64,000 nt of DNA from an uncultured Myxococcales bacterium (lineage in GTDB: Bacteria > Myxococcota > Myxococcia > Myxococcales > Myxococcaceae), in the NCBI GenBank assembly GCA_937980205.1, contig CALJKW010000066.1, forward strand, positions 1 to 64,000, given 5' to 3'. Position 1 is the stretch's first letter; each line of letters starts with the position of its first letter. The position numbers were made by a program, and so were the translations under genes. The notes below the pieces were generated by a model. The model made no database searches, was not told where the DNA came from, and worked only from the letters and a program-made list of their open reading frames with translations. Positions 7,673-16,499 of the stretch are shown in pieces.

Positions 7673-8779
7673 GTGCAGTCGCGGCGGCTCATCGGAGTCG
7701 TCGCGTTTGCGTTCGTCGGTGCCGGTGTCTTCTACGCCGCGGAGTCGTATCGGCCTGCACGAAGGGGCTGCCTGCTGCCGTCGCCATCGCTGGGTGAAGC
7801 CGCTGCCTCCCAGCTGTTCATCGAGGGCACGCTGGGCGTCGAGCAGAAGAACTGGCGCGGGGCGCGGCTGAAGCTCGCGCAGCTCAAACGCGAGCACCCG
7901 GGCTACGCGCGGGCGCTGTCTCTCGAGCGTGCGATCGACGAAGGCGAAGCCACCGAGCGCCTTCGACGCGCGAGCTTCTTGCTCGACGTCGAGGACTGGA
8001 GCGAGGCGAAACGCGAGCTCGACGCGATACCTCCATACACCACGCAGTACGCTGGCCGCGCTCGGCTTAGGGAGAGGCTCGATGAAGCCATCGCCCGGCT
8101 GGGGGCCGACGCCGAGCGTCTGAGGTCGGATCGCGGCGACCGTGAACAGATGGTGCGGCTCGAGGAGCTCGGCGCGCGGCTCGAGGAGCTCACGCCTGAA
8201 TACGGCAAGGCTCTCCGTGCTGAGGCTCGTTCGGCACTCGAGGAGATCGACACGCCGTGGGCGAAGGCCCTCGAGCGCTACGACGAGGGTGACGTCGCCG
8301 ATGCGCTCGCGCGCGCGAAGCGGTGCGCGAAGGAGCACGAAGAGTGCGCGCGCATGGCCAAGGTCTTCGCGGCGGTACAGGCGCAGCTGCCCAAGCTGTC
8401 GAAGCTGAGCACCCCGAAGCTGCTCGAGCTGTACCGGTCGTCTTTGGAGCTGTCCGAGGGCGAGGCGACGGTGAAGCTCGAGGACGAGCTCATCTCCCGC
8501 TACGAGGCGGTGGCTCGCCGGTGCCGCACCGCGGGGGACTGGGCCTGCGTCGACCGTCAGCTCGCGCTCGCCGACGACCTCCAGGTCGACTTCGAGGACT
8601 CGACCATCCGCGATGACCTCGAGGACTGGTTCGACCTCGAGGTGCAGCGCGCCACGGCCGAGCTTCCCAAGCAGCCCGCTCGGGCGAAGGCGATCCTGGT
8701 GCGGCTGTCGGGCCTCAAGAGCGTCGACTTCAACCGGGCGGCCCAGCTGCTCGAGCAGTGGAAGCAGCCGAAGCCGTGA
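7673..8779 (+). CDS. Membrane-anchored TPR-like protein, FHA-less paralogue of its neighbour
   Basis: This 368-residue protein has an N-terminal membrane helix (about 5-23) and a helical TPR-like body. It aligns by eye with the C-terminal half of the preceding FHA protein: AKRELDAIPPYTTQY against AKRELDKIPSDTQQY, DREQMVRLEEL against DRAKMVQLKEM, and a shared Cys pair before a GDWAC/GEWSC motif. It therefore looks like that protein without its FHA domain. The GTG at 7673 lies two bases after the previous stop, so the two are translationally linked. Its stop overlaps the xseA start. The function is unknown; it probably acts in the periplasm with the FHA proteins. Confidence 0.7.
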   Translation: MQSRRLIGVVAFAFVGAGVFYAAESYRPARRGCLLPSPSLGEAAASQLFIEGTLGVEQKNWRGARLKLAQLKREHPGYARALSLERAIDEGEATERLRRASFLLDVEDWSEAKRELDAIPPYTTQYAGRARLRERLDEAIARLGADAERLRSDRGDREQMVRLEELGARLEELTPEYGKALRAEARSALEEIDTPWAKALERYDEGDVADALARAKRCAKEHEECARMAKVFAAVQAQLPKLSKLSTPKLLELYRSSLELSEGEATVKLEDELISRYEAVARRCRTAGDWACVDRQLALADDLQVDFEDSTIRDDLEDWFDLEVQRATAELPKQPARAKAILVRLSGLKSVDFNRAAQLLEQWKQPKP

Positions 8780-10431
8780 AGCAGGGAGATCTGTTCGGGG
8801 GGAAACCGCCGCCGCCGCGGCCGACGCCGAAGCCGGCGGCTGCCCCTTCGCAGCCTGCGCCGCCGCCTGCTCCTGCCGCGCCTGCTCCTGTGCCGCCGCC
8901 GCCGCAGGCCCCACCGGCGCAGCGCGCACCCGCCGCGGCGCCGAAGGTGAAGGCCGTTCCGCGCATCCTCTCGGTCAGCGAGCTGACGAAGCAGATCAAG
9001 GACACGCTCGAGCCCTCGTTCAGCCGCGTGCTCGTGCGCGGAGAGATCTCGGGCTTCAAGGGCGCGAACACGCGCGGGCACCTGTACTTCGGCCTCAAAG
9101 ACGCCTGGGCGCAGATCGACGCGCGCGTGTGGGCGACGACGGCGGCGAAGCTGAAGTTCGGCCTGCGCGACGGGCTCGAGGTCATCGCGGAAGGCAACCT
9201 CGACCTGTACCCGCCGTCGGGGCGCTACGCGCTGATCGTGCAGAAGCTCGAGCCGGCCGGGGTGGGCGCGCAGGCGCTGGCGTTCGAGCAGCTCAAGGCG
9301 AAGCTGCTTCAGGAAGGCCTGTTCGGCGAGAAGCGCAAGAAGCCGAAGATGAAGCTGCCGGCGCTGCCGCGCCGCATCGGCGTCGTGACGTCGGTGACGG
9401 GCGCGGCGCTGCGCGACTTCGTGAAGGTGCTGTACCGGCGGCACCCGCGGCTCTCGATCCTGGTGGCGAACGCGCGCGTGCAGGGCGACGGCGCGGCGAT
9501 CGACATCGAGGGGGGCTTGAGGCGCCTGTACCGCACCGACGTGGACGTCATCGTCGTGACGCGCGGCGGCGGCTCGGCGGAAGACCTCTGGGCGTTCAAC
9601 GAAGAGCGTGTGGCCCGGGCGATCTACGACTCGCCGGTGCCGGTGATCTCGGCCGTCGGCCACGAGGTCGACGTGACGCTCGCAGACTTCGTGGCGGATC
9701 ACCGCGCGGCGACTCCGAGCCACGCGGCCGAGGCGCTGGCGCCGGTGCTCGCCGATCTCGAGCTGCACCTCGCGCGGCAGCGGCAGCGGCTGCACAAGGC
9801 CATCGAGCGGGTGGTGGTGGGCAACCGCGCGGTGATGGATCGCTACGGCCGGCGCCTCGGCGATCCGCGCCGGGGGCTCTCGCAGCACAAGATCCGCCTC
9901 TCCGAGCTCGCCGAGCGCATGGTGGGCGCCTGGCGCAAGTCGCACCGCGCGAAGTCGCAGGGCCTCAAAGAGCTCGAGCGCCGCATCTCTCGCGCGCGGC
10001 CGCAGGCGCGGCTTCAAGGCGTTCGCGAGCGGCTGAACGCCGCGTCGTCGCGGCTGCAGCGGGCGGGGCACGCGCTCGTGCGCCGCGAGCGGGCGCACCT
10101 GCACGAGCTGAAGGTCCAGCTGTCGCACCATGCTCCGAAGCCGCGCATCGCCGCCGAGCGCTCGAGGCTCGAAGGCACGGTGACGCGGCTGTCGAAGCTG
10201 TTCCAGTCGAAGTTCGCGCGCCAGCACGACCGGCTGCACGCGCTCGAGCGGCGGCTCGAGGCGCTGTCTCCGCTCAAGGTGCTCGCGCGCGGCTACTCGA
10301 TCACGCGGCTCGAGAACGGGCACGTGGTGAGGTCGGTCGACGAGGCTCCGCCGGGCACGAAGATCCGCGTGCTGCTCGAGGGCGAGCAGGAGCTCGACGC
10401 CGAGGTTTTGGGCGGCAGGAAAAAGCAGTAA
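8776..10431 (+). CDS. xseA: Exodeoxyribonuclease VII large subunit
   Basis: XseA is the catalytic subunit of exonuclease VII, which degrades single-stranded DNA to short oligonucleotides. After a Pro/Ala-rich extension of about 60 residues come the N-terminal OB-fold (about 65-165), the catalytic core with the signatures RGGGSAEDLWAFN and VGHEVDVTLADFVADHRA-ATPSHAAE (about 255-325), and a long coiled-coil region. The usual end motif LARGYSITR follows. At 551 residues it is longer than the usual 400-460 because of that extension. GTG 8776 overlaps the upstream stop as GTGA and gives MKQGDLF; an in-frame GTG at 8758 is less likely. xseB follows after 10 bases. Confidence 0.92.
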   Translation: MKQGDLFGGKPPPPRPTPKPAAAPSQPAPPPAPAAPAPVPPPPQAPPAQRAPAAAPKVKAVPRILSVSELTKQIKDTLEPSFSRVLVRGEISGFKGANTRGHLYFGLKDAWAQIDARVWATTAAKLKFGLRDGLEVIAEGNLDLYPPSGRYALIVQKLEPAGVGAQALAFEQLKAKLLQEGLFGEKRKKPKMKLPALPRRIGVVTSVTGAALRDFVKVLYRRHPRLSILVANARVQGDGAAIDIEGGLRRLYRTDVDVIVVTRGGGSAEDLWAFNEERVARAIYDSPVPVISAVGHEVDVTLADFVADHRAATPSHAAEALAPVLADLELHLARQRQRLHKAIERVVVGNRAVMDRYGRRLGDPRRGLSQHKIRLSELAERMVGAWRKSHRAKSQGLKELERRISRARPQARLQGVRERLNAASSRLQRAGHALVRRERAHLHELKVQLSHHAPKPRIAAERSRLEGTVTRLSKLFQSKFARQHDRLHALERRLEALSPLKVLARGYSITRLENGHVVRSVDEAPPGTKIRVLLEGEQELDAEVLGGRKKQ

Positions 10432-10441
10432 GAGCCCTCTG

Positions 10442-10789
10442 GTGGCCGCTCGGGACGACAAGAAAAACGGAGAGCAGTACAGCGACGTCGTGCAGCGGCT
10501 GCAGGCGCTCGTCGAGCAGCTCGAGGGCGGCGGTCTGTCGCTCGAAGACTCGCTCGAGAAGTTCGCCGAAGGCATTCAGCTCGTGCGCAAGGGCGAGAAG
10601 CTGCTGTCCGAAGCCGAGAAGCGCATCGAGCAGCTCTTGAGCGACGACAGCGGCAACAAGGTGGTGCCGCTGGAGCTCAAGGAGACGGGCGCCTCCGAGC
10701 CGGCTCAGAAGAAGGCTCCTGCACAGCAACAGGCTCCATCAGCGCGGAGGCCCGGGCCTCCCCCCGAGGAAGACGATGTCCCATTTTGA
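10442..10789 (+). CDS. xseB: Exodeoxyribonuclease VII small subunit
   Basis: XseB is the small helical subunit that binds the XseA coiled coil. Residues 12-70 form the typical two-helix hairpin (VVQRLQALVEQLEGGGLSLE, then LVRKGEKLLSEAEKRIEQLL). The 115-residue length exceeds the usual 60-85 because of a disordered Pro/Gln/Glu tail ending in DDVPF. The GTG start lies 10 bases after xseA. The end of xseB overlaps ispA by 14 bases, a common arrangement for this operon in proteobacteria. Confidence 0.9.
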   Translation: MAARDDKKNGEQYSDVVQRLQALVEQLEGGGLSLEDSLEKFAEGIQLVRKGEKLLSEAEKRIEQLLSDDSGNKVVPLELKETGASEPAQKKAPAQQQAPSARRPGPPPEEDDVPF

Positions 10790-11639
10790 TCTCGACGGTT
10801 GGCTCAAGGTTCAGCAGGCGCGGGTCGAGCAGGCGCTGGGCTCGAGGATGAAGGAGATCGCCGCGAAGGCGCCCAAGCGCCTCGCCGAGGCGATGGAGTA
10901 CTCGCTCATGGCCGGCGGCAAGCGGCTGCGGCCGGTGCTCTGCTACGCGTTCGCGGACGCGGTCTCGCGCTCGACGTGCACGGCGGCCGATCGCGCGGCG
11001 ACGGCGGTCGAGATGATCCATACGTACTCGCTCATCCACGACGACCTGCCGGCGATGGACGACGACGACCTGCGGCGCGGCCGGCCGACGAACCACAAGG
11101 TGTACGGCGAGGCGATGGCGATCCTCGCGGGCGACGCGCTGCTCACCGACGCGTTCGTGGGCCTCGAGGGGCGGCTGCCGACCGAGCTGGCGCTGGCGGC
11201 GGGCTCAGCGGGCATGGTCGGCGGACAGGTGCTCGACATCGCCGAAGACCGGCCGGCCGAAGAGGCGTACCTGCTCAAGCTGCACCGCGCGAAGACCGGG
11301 GCGCTCATCAAGTGCGCGTGCCGCATGGGCGTCATCGCCGGCGGCGGCACCGAGGCCGACCTGGCGGCGGCCGAGACCTACGGCGACGCGGTCGGCCTGG
11401 GCTTCCAGATCGCCGACGACATCCTCGACGTCACGGCGTCGGCGCAGGACATGGGCAAGCCGACCGGCGCCGATGCTGCCGCCGGGCGGCACACGTTCCC
11501 GGCGGTCGTCGGTCTCGACCGCTCGCGCGCGCTGGCGCAGGAGCAGGTGCAGCGGGCGATCGCCGCGATCGCGAAGCTCGAGCAAGAGGCCGGGCCGCTG
11601 GCGGCGCTGGCGCGGTACTCCGTTGAGCGGAAGAACTGA
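10776..11639 (+). CDS. ispA: Polyprenyl (farnesyl/geranylgeranyl) diphosphate synthase
   Basis: This cytoplasmic enzyme condenses isopentenyl diphosphate with allylic diphosphates to give C15 or C20 prenyl chains for quinones, undecaprenyl phosphate and carotenoids. At 287 residues it has the first Asp-rich motif D89-D90-LPAM-D95-D-D-D98, the second motif D214-D215-IL-D218, and the GGKRLRP substrate site near residue 47. Tyr84 is the fifth residue before the first Asp motif; small or aromatic residues there help set chain length, so product length stays open. It overlaps xseB. The dxs gene that often follows ispA is not here; tlyA comes next. Confidence 0.92.
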   Translation: MSHFDLDGWLKVQQARVEQALGSRMKEIAAKAPKRLAEAMEYSLMAGGKRLRPVLCYAFADAVSRSTCTAADRAATAVEMIHTYSLIHDDLPAMDDDDLRRGRPTNHKVYGEAMAILAGDALLTDAFVGLEGRLPTELALAAGSAGMVGGQVLDIAEDRPAEEAYLLKLHRAKTGALIKCACRMGVIAGGGTEADLAAAETYGDAVGLGFQIADDILDVTASAQDMGKPTGADAAAGRHTFPAVVGLDRSRALAQEQVQRAIAAIAKLEQEAGPLAALARYSVERKN

Positions 11640-11648
11640 CCCTTCGAC

Positions 11649-11672
11649 CGGGTCCGCCTTCGGCGGTACCCG
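11649..11672 (+). terminator. Hairpin between ispA and tlyA
   Basis: CGGGTCCGCC-TTC-GGCGGTACCCG forms a roughly 10-bp stem with one bulged T, ten bases after the ispA stop. No U-tract follows directly. It may attenuate transcription or belong to the CTTCGAC...CTCAGGG intergenic repeat type also seen at 27925 and 47314. Confidence 0.4.
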
Positions 11673-11699
11673 CTCAGGGCGCGCGGGATCTTTCAGTCC

Positions 11700-12437
11700 A
11701 TGAGCGCCTCACGAACTGAAAGGCTCGATCAGTTGCTGGTCGAGCGCGGGCTCGCCGAGTCGCGCACGAAGGCGCAGGCGCTGATCCTCGCCGGGCAGGT
11801 GGTCGTCGGCGAGGCGCGCGTCGACAAGCCGGGCACGCGCGTCGCGCGGGACGCCGAGATTCGGCTCAAGGGCGAGGTGCTCAAGTACGTCTCGCGCGGA
11901 GGCCTGAAGCTCGAGGCGGCGCTCGATCACTTTAAGCTCGACCCGAAGGGGCTCGTGTGCGCGGACATCGGCGCGAGCACCGGCGGCTTCACCGACTGCC
12001 TGCTGCAGCGGGGGGCCGCGCGCGTGCACGCCATCGACGTCGGCAAGGCGCAGCTGCACCAGAAGCTGCGCGCCGACCCGCGCGTCATCTCGCGCGAGGG
12101 CGTCAACGCGCGGCGCCTGACCGACGAAGATCTGCCCGAGCGCGTCGGGGCGGTCGTCATCGACGTGAGCTTCATCTCGCTCAAGCTCGTGCTGCCGTCG
12201 GTGCTGCCGAAGCTGGACGGCTGGCTCGTGGCGCTGGTGAAGCCGCAGTTCGAGGCCGGCCGCGAGGGCGTGGAGAAGGGCGGGGTGGTGAGGGATCCCC
12301 AGGTGCGCGCGCAGACGATCGAAGGCGTGCGCGCGTGGGTGCAGGAGCGAGGCCTCGACGTGCTCGGCGTCATCGACTCGCCGATCGCGGGGCCCGCCGG
12401 AAACGTCGAGGCGCTGCTCGCGGCGCGGACGCGCTGA
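11700..12437 (+). CDS. tlyA: TlyA-family rRNA 2'-O-methyltransferase
   Basis: TlyA proteins methylate ribose 2'-hydroxyls in 16S and, in some species, 23S rRNA. They are known as determinants of capreomycin sensitivity. This 245-residue protein has an N-terminal S4 RNA-binding domain (about 7-67, RLDQLLVERGLAESRTKAQ) and an FtsJ-like methyltransferase domain. That domain contains the SAM-binding loop ADIGASTGGFTDCLLQRGA (about 88-106), the DVSFISLK segment and LVKPQFEAGR. The ATG at 11700 is 60 bases after ispA, on the same strand. Both domains are complete. The exact target nucleotide cannot be read from the sequence. Confidence 0.92.
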   Translation: MSASRTERLDQLLVERGLAESRTKAQALILAGQVVVGEARVDKPGTRVARDAEIRLKGEVLKYVSRGGLKLEAALDHFKLDPKGLVCADIGASTGGFTDCLLQRGAARVHAIDVGKAQLHQKLRADPRVISREGVNARRLTDEDLPERVGAVVIDVSFISLKLVLPSVLPKLDGWLVALVKPQFEAGREGVEKGGVVRDPQVRAQTIEGVRAWVQERGLDVLGVIDSPIAGPAGNVEALLAARTR

Positions 12438-12445
12438 GCCCGCCC

Positions 12446-14044
12446 TCAGGGGCCGGTGGCGCCGCGGATGGACCGGTACTCCGACAGCGTGAGCGGCTTC
12501 ACCTGGTTCAAGCCGATGCGCAGCCAGACGGTGCCGCCCTCATCGACGGCCATGGTGAGCGCGTTCTGGGCGGTGTCTCCGCCCTCGAGCGAGTAGCGGT
12601 AGACCTCGCCGTTCGAGGCGTTGTCGAAGGCGATGATCTCGGTCGCGAAGGTGGGGTTCATGCCGCGGTCGGGGCAGGCGAACAGGTAGAAGTCGCTGCC
12701 GAAGCCGGGCTGGGCGCCGCAGACGAACAGGTTGCCGCTGACGGTGGTGGGCAGGCCGCCGGGGTTGAGCACGGCGCCGCGCTGGGCGGTGGTGGACTCC
12801 TCGAGGAACCAGATGCGGTCGGTGGCGATGGCCGCGACCTTGGTGCCGCCCGCGAAGGGGATGAGGTAGCGCACGATGGCGTCGAGGTTGGGGCTGCGCC
12901 AGCGCGGGGTGCAGCCTCCGCCGCCGCCCTGGGTGCCGCACGCGATGACGGCCGAGGCGTTGCCCTGACCCTGAACTGGAACCGCGATGTAGATGGTGCG
13001 GCCATCGGGGCTGAAGGCGACCTGCGGCGCGTCCTGCGGCTGCAGGAACTCGAAGCGCTGGGTGACGAGGGTGAGCTCTCCGGTGACGGCGCCGGTGGCG
13101 TAGTTCACGTACTGAATCGACTGGGTGCCGGTCATGCCGCCGAAGGGCACGCGCCAGGTCGGCACCAGCACGAGGCCGGTGGACATGTCGAAGGAGGGCT
13201 GGCCGTTGACGATCCCGTTCACCTGCGACATCCACGAGACGGCGCCGAAGGTGGCGGCGTTGCGCGGCAGCTTGAAGAGCGCGGGGCCGGTGCCAGCGAG
13301 CGAGTCCCAGATGAGGGCGTCGCCGTCGGGCGCGGCGGCGAACATGCCGAACGAGTCTCCGGCGATGCCGTTCGTGATGTTGAACGAGGTGGTGTCGAAC
13401 GCGTAGGCGCCCTGGCCGGGCTGGTAGAGCCAGCGCAGGCCGCCGGCGACCTTCTCGGAGATCGTCGCGTAGTAGTTGCAGGGGAAGGGCGGCGCGGGGT
13501 TCAAGCCCGTCACCTGGCCCGCCTGGTTCATGCGCACGACGGTGTTGCCCATCGACGTGGCGGCGCAGCCGAGGAAGGTGGCCGGGGCCGAGGCGACGCC
13601 GCCCTCGGCGACGAACGCGTCGGGCATGGCGATGGCGTTCTCGCTGGGCGGCACGACGCTCGCGACCCAGAAGAACTTGAGGCCGACCGGCTGCGAGATG
13701 CCCTCACGTTCGCCGCAGATGGCTCGCATGCGCAGCGTGAGGTCGGCCGCCATGCCGAGCTTGCCGTAGAAGCTGGTGAGCTGCGCGCCGGGGACGTCGA
13801 TCTCGGTGTTGGCGCCCTTGTAGTTGGCGGTCAGCACGATCTGGCCGCTCTGCTCGAGCTGCAGCTGCTCGACGCGCTCGCAGCCGGTCACGTTGACGCG
13901 CAGCTTGAACGACGTGCCGACGACGTTCGTCTCCGGCGCGAGGAGGAACACCGACGGGGGCGGGGGCGGCAGCGGAGGGTTCTGAGGCCCCCCGCACGCT
14001 GCCGCCAGCGCCGCGAGCAGGACGAACCGCAGGCTGTGGCGCAT
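12446..14044 (-). CDS. Putative lipoprotein, beta-propeller-like
   Basis: This 532-residue protein has a lipoprotein signal (cysteine in LAALAAAC, about residue 17), so it is probably membrane-anchored and exported. After a short Pro-rich spacer come an immunoglobulin-like segment (about 35-125) and then a long region of beta-strand-rich repeats with scattered cysteines. A fragment AFSPDGRTIYIAV resembles WD40/propeller blades. I do not recognise a named family. ATG 14044 is preferred over GTG 14050 because GGAG sits 8 bases upstream of it. The gene directly follows the OmpA-like gene, whose stop overlaps the alternative GTG start, so the two are probably co-transcribed. Confidence 0.7.
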   Translation of the reverse strand: MRHSLRFVLLAALAAACGGPQNPPLPPPPPSVFLLAPETNVVGTSFKLRVNVTGCERVEQLQLEQSGQIVLTANYKGANTEIDVPGAQLTSFYGKLGMAADLTLRMRAICGEREGISQPVGLKFFWVASVVPPSENAIAMPDAFVAEGGVASAPATFLGCAATSMGNTVVRMNQAGQVTGLNPAPPFPCNYYATISEKVAGGLRWLYQPGQGAYAFDTTSFNITNGIAGDSFGMFAAAPDGDALIWDSLAGTGPALFKLPRNAATFGAVSWMSQVNGIVNGQPSFDMSTGLVLVPTWRVPFGGMTGTQSIQYVNYATGAVTGELTLVTQRFEFLQPQDAPQVAFSPDGRTIYIAVPVQGQGNASAVIACGTQGGGGGCTPRWRSPNLDAIVRYLIPFAGGTKVAAIATDRIWFLEESTTAQRGAVLNPGGLPTTVSGNLFVCGAQPGFGSDFYLFACPDRGMNPTFATEIIAFDNASNGEVYRYSLEGGDTAQNALTMAVDEGGTVWLRIGLNQVKPLTLSEYRSIRGATGP

Positions 14045-14046
14045 CG

Positions 14047-16353
14047 TCACTTCTCCAGAATCAGGAACTCGACGCGGCGATTCAGCTCACGGCCCCGCGC
14101 GGTCAGGTTGGGTGCGACCGGTTTCGTGTCCCCATAGCCTGCCGACTCGATGCGGCTGCGGTCAATGCCCTGGCCGACGAGGAAGTCGGCGACGGCTTTG
14201 GCGCGATCTTCCGAGAGCTTCTGGTTGGCTTCCTTGCCGCCCTTGTTGTCGGTGTGACCTTCGACGCGCACGCGCTTGATGTTGTTCTTCACCATCACGT
14301 CGACGACCTGCTGCAAGAGCGAGAACGAGTCCGCGAGGATCGTCGCCTTGCCGGTGAGGAAGTGCACCTGCTGCGAGATCTCGATCTTGTCGTCCTTGAT
14401 GATGGCGAGCATCTTCTTGGGCGCGGGCTGGAGCTCGAAGTTGATCGCCATCTCGGCGCCCGGGGTGATCTGCACGTCGCGCTCCTGGGCGAGCCAGCCC
14501 TCGGCGATGACGCTGACGGTGTAGGGGCCGGCGGGGGCCTCGACCTTGACCGGGTCCTTCACGTCCTTCGAGGTCTGCGCGGCCTTCTGCTCGGCGCCGG
14601 CGAAGGTGATGTTGGCGGCGATGGGCTTCTTGTTGCCGGTGACGGTGACCGCGAAGACGGCCATCTTCTCGACAGGCTCGAGCGCGAGCTGGACCTTCTG
14701 CGACTTGCCGGTCTCGACCTTGAGCTCCTGCTCGATGTCCTTGTAGCCGTCGCGGCTGGCCTTCAGCTTCACCGGGCCGACGGGGAGATCGTACGAGAGG
14801 AATCGGCCGGTCTCGGCGTCGCTGGCGACGGGCGGCAGGCCCATGCCGACCATCGCGACGAGCACGCCGGGGATCGGCTGGTTCGTCTTCGCGTCGACGA
14901 CGATGCCCTCGACCTTGCCGGTCTTGGGGGCCTCGGCGACCTTCTTCTCGAGCGTGCGCTCGCGGATCGTTTCCACGATCTTCGTCTCGCCGCGCTGGAA
15001 CGGGTCGATGTTGAACGAGAGGTTGAGCAGGAAGTTCCACGGCGCGGTCGCGGCGACCCCTAAGCCCACGCTGCGCGCGAGGCCGATGTCGAACGCCGGC
15101 ATGATGGTGAGATCTTTGATGGCGGTCACCTTGAGGCCGAGCGTGAGGCGCTGCGGCATGGCGGCGGTGACGGCGACCTTCACTCCGTCGGGGCCGGTGA
15201 GCTCGTTGTTCGGCGCGCCGATCGGCCCGGAGAGCGCGTACTCGACGAACGGCGTGACGGCGGGGAAGGGCAGCTCGATGCCGAAGCCGAAGTCGACGCG
15301 GTGGAAGCGGTTGACCGCGAGCGCGAACTCTTCGCTCGCGTTGAGGGTCTGGTTGGTGACGAGGCCGGCGGTGCTGTCGAACGTGAAGCCGAAGTTCACG
15401 TTGAGCAGCACGGGGAACTTCGGCGTCGCCGCGCGGAAGTCGTAGGTGCCGATGAGCGAAGGCCGGAAGCCGACGGCGAAGCGGTCGATGCTCTGGTTGC
15501 CGACGCCGCTGAACGTGAGCAGGCGCAGGTCGAGGCCGAGGTAGAGGCCGCGCAGCGCGGAGTCTTCTTTGCTGCTCGCGCGGATGGCGCCCTTGGCGCC
15601 GAGGGTGAGATCTCCGAGCGCCTGGATGAGGTTCGGCGAGGTGCGGTTGTTGGTGTTCGCGACCGCGCCGTAGCCGACGTACAGCTCGAGGAAGCGGACG
15701 GGCACGAACGAGACGGCGAACGTCGCGGCCGAGCGGATGTTGCTCGCGTTGCGGACGGGGAAGTCGCCCTGGCTCATGTACTCGCCGAGCAGCGAGAAGC
15801 GCAGGACGCCCGCGGGGCCGAGCTTGGCGCTCTGCATGCGCAGCACGCCGATGCCGACGCTGGCGACGGTGCTGCGGTGGTTGTCGTCGGTGAGGCTGCG
15901 GCCCCACTCTCCGTTGCTGCGCTTGACGGTCGAGGGGCTGTGGTGCTCGGTGCCGGCCTCGACGCGCTCTTTCTGGGCGACGACCTTCGTGTCCTTCGCG
16001 TCGGCGTCGGTGGCGGGGGGCACTCCGGCGGGGGTGGTGGCGCTGGGGCTGTTCCTGGGAATCGGCTTGCCCTGCTCGGCGGCGCGCAGGCGCTCTTCGA
16101 CGCGCGACTTGGCGTTCGGGTCCTGGTGCGGCGGGGGTGGCTCATCGCGCCGGGGGGCGTCGGACGGGCGCGGTGTAGGCGCCGGTGCGGGCGCGGGCCG
16201 CGGAGCGGGGGGCGTCTCGGTCGCTCTCCTCGGCGCAGGCGTGCCGGCGTCTACGGGCGGCGGAGGATTCGCGGGAAACGTCGTCCACTCGTCCGTCTGG
16301 GCGAGCGCGGTAGCGGACACCAGGACGGCGGCGAGGAGCAGCGAGCCTTTCAT
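14047..16353 (-). CDS. Outer-membrane beta-barrel protein with PEGA-like and OmpA domains
   Basis: This is a 768-residue precursor with a cleavable signal peptide (about 1-18, ending ATALAQ). A Pro-rich disordered stretch follows to about residue 140. The middle (about 150-460) has alternating strands typical of an outer-membrane barrel. Two carboxypeptidase-regulatory/PEGA-like beta domains come next (about 480-640). The C-terminal OmpA peptidoglycan-binding domain (about 660-768) has VRVEGHTDNKGGKEANQ and LSEDRAKAVADFL. It should tie the outer membrane to the cell wall. ATG 16353 was chosen because it begins the signal peptide; the open frame extends further upstream without one. The gene is divergent from the TPR gene at 16500. 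Confidence 0.85.
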   Translation of the reverse strand: MKGSLLLAAVLVSATALAQTDEWTTFPANPPPPVDAGTPAPRRATETPPAPRPAPAPAPTPRPSDAPRRDEPPPPHQDPNAKSRVEERLRAAEQGKPIPRNSPSATTPAGVPPATDADAKDTKVVAQKERVEAGTEHHSPSTVKRSNGEWGRSLTDDNHRSTVASVGIGVLRMQSAKLGPAGVLRFSLLGEYMSQGDFPVRNASNIRSAATFAVSFVPVRFLELYVGYGAVANTNNRTSPNLIQALGDLTLGAKGAIRASSKEDSALRGLYLGLDLRLLTFSGVGNQSIDRFAVGFRPSLIGTYDFRAATPKFPVLLNVNFGFTFDSTAGLVTNQTLNASEEFALAVNRFHRVDFGFGIELPFPAVTPFVEYALSGPIGAPNNELTGPDGVKVAVTAAMPQRLTLGLKVTAIKDLTIMPAFDIGLARSVGLGVAATAPWNFLLNLSFNIDPFQRGETKIVETIRERTLEKKVAEAPKTGKVEGIVVDAKTNQPIPGVLVAMVGMGLPPVASDAETGRFLSYDLPVGPVKLKASRDGYKDIEQELKVETGKSQKVQLALEPVEKMAVFAVTVTGNKKPIAANITFAGAEQKAAQTSKDVKDPVKVEAPAGPYTVSVIAEGWLAQERDVQITPGAEMAINFELQPAPKKMLAIIKDDKIEISQQVHFLTGKATILADSFSLLQQVVDVMVKNNIKRVRVEGHTDNKGGKEANQKLSEDRAKAVADFLVGQGIDRSRIESAGYGDTKPVAPNLTARGRELNRRVEFLILEK

Positions 16354-16499
16354 TTCGGACCTTTTGAAGAGGACGGCCGTTGGAGCGGGGCGCACTCTAC
16401 AGTCCCCCACATATGTGTGCCACCAACCGGTAAAGGCGATCATCGGCACGGTTCTGCGACACGCGAACGGGCCTCGGAAGCCGCGTTAGACTTCGTCTC

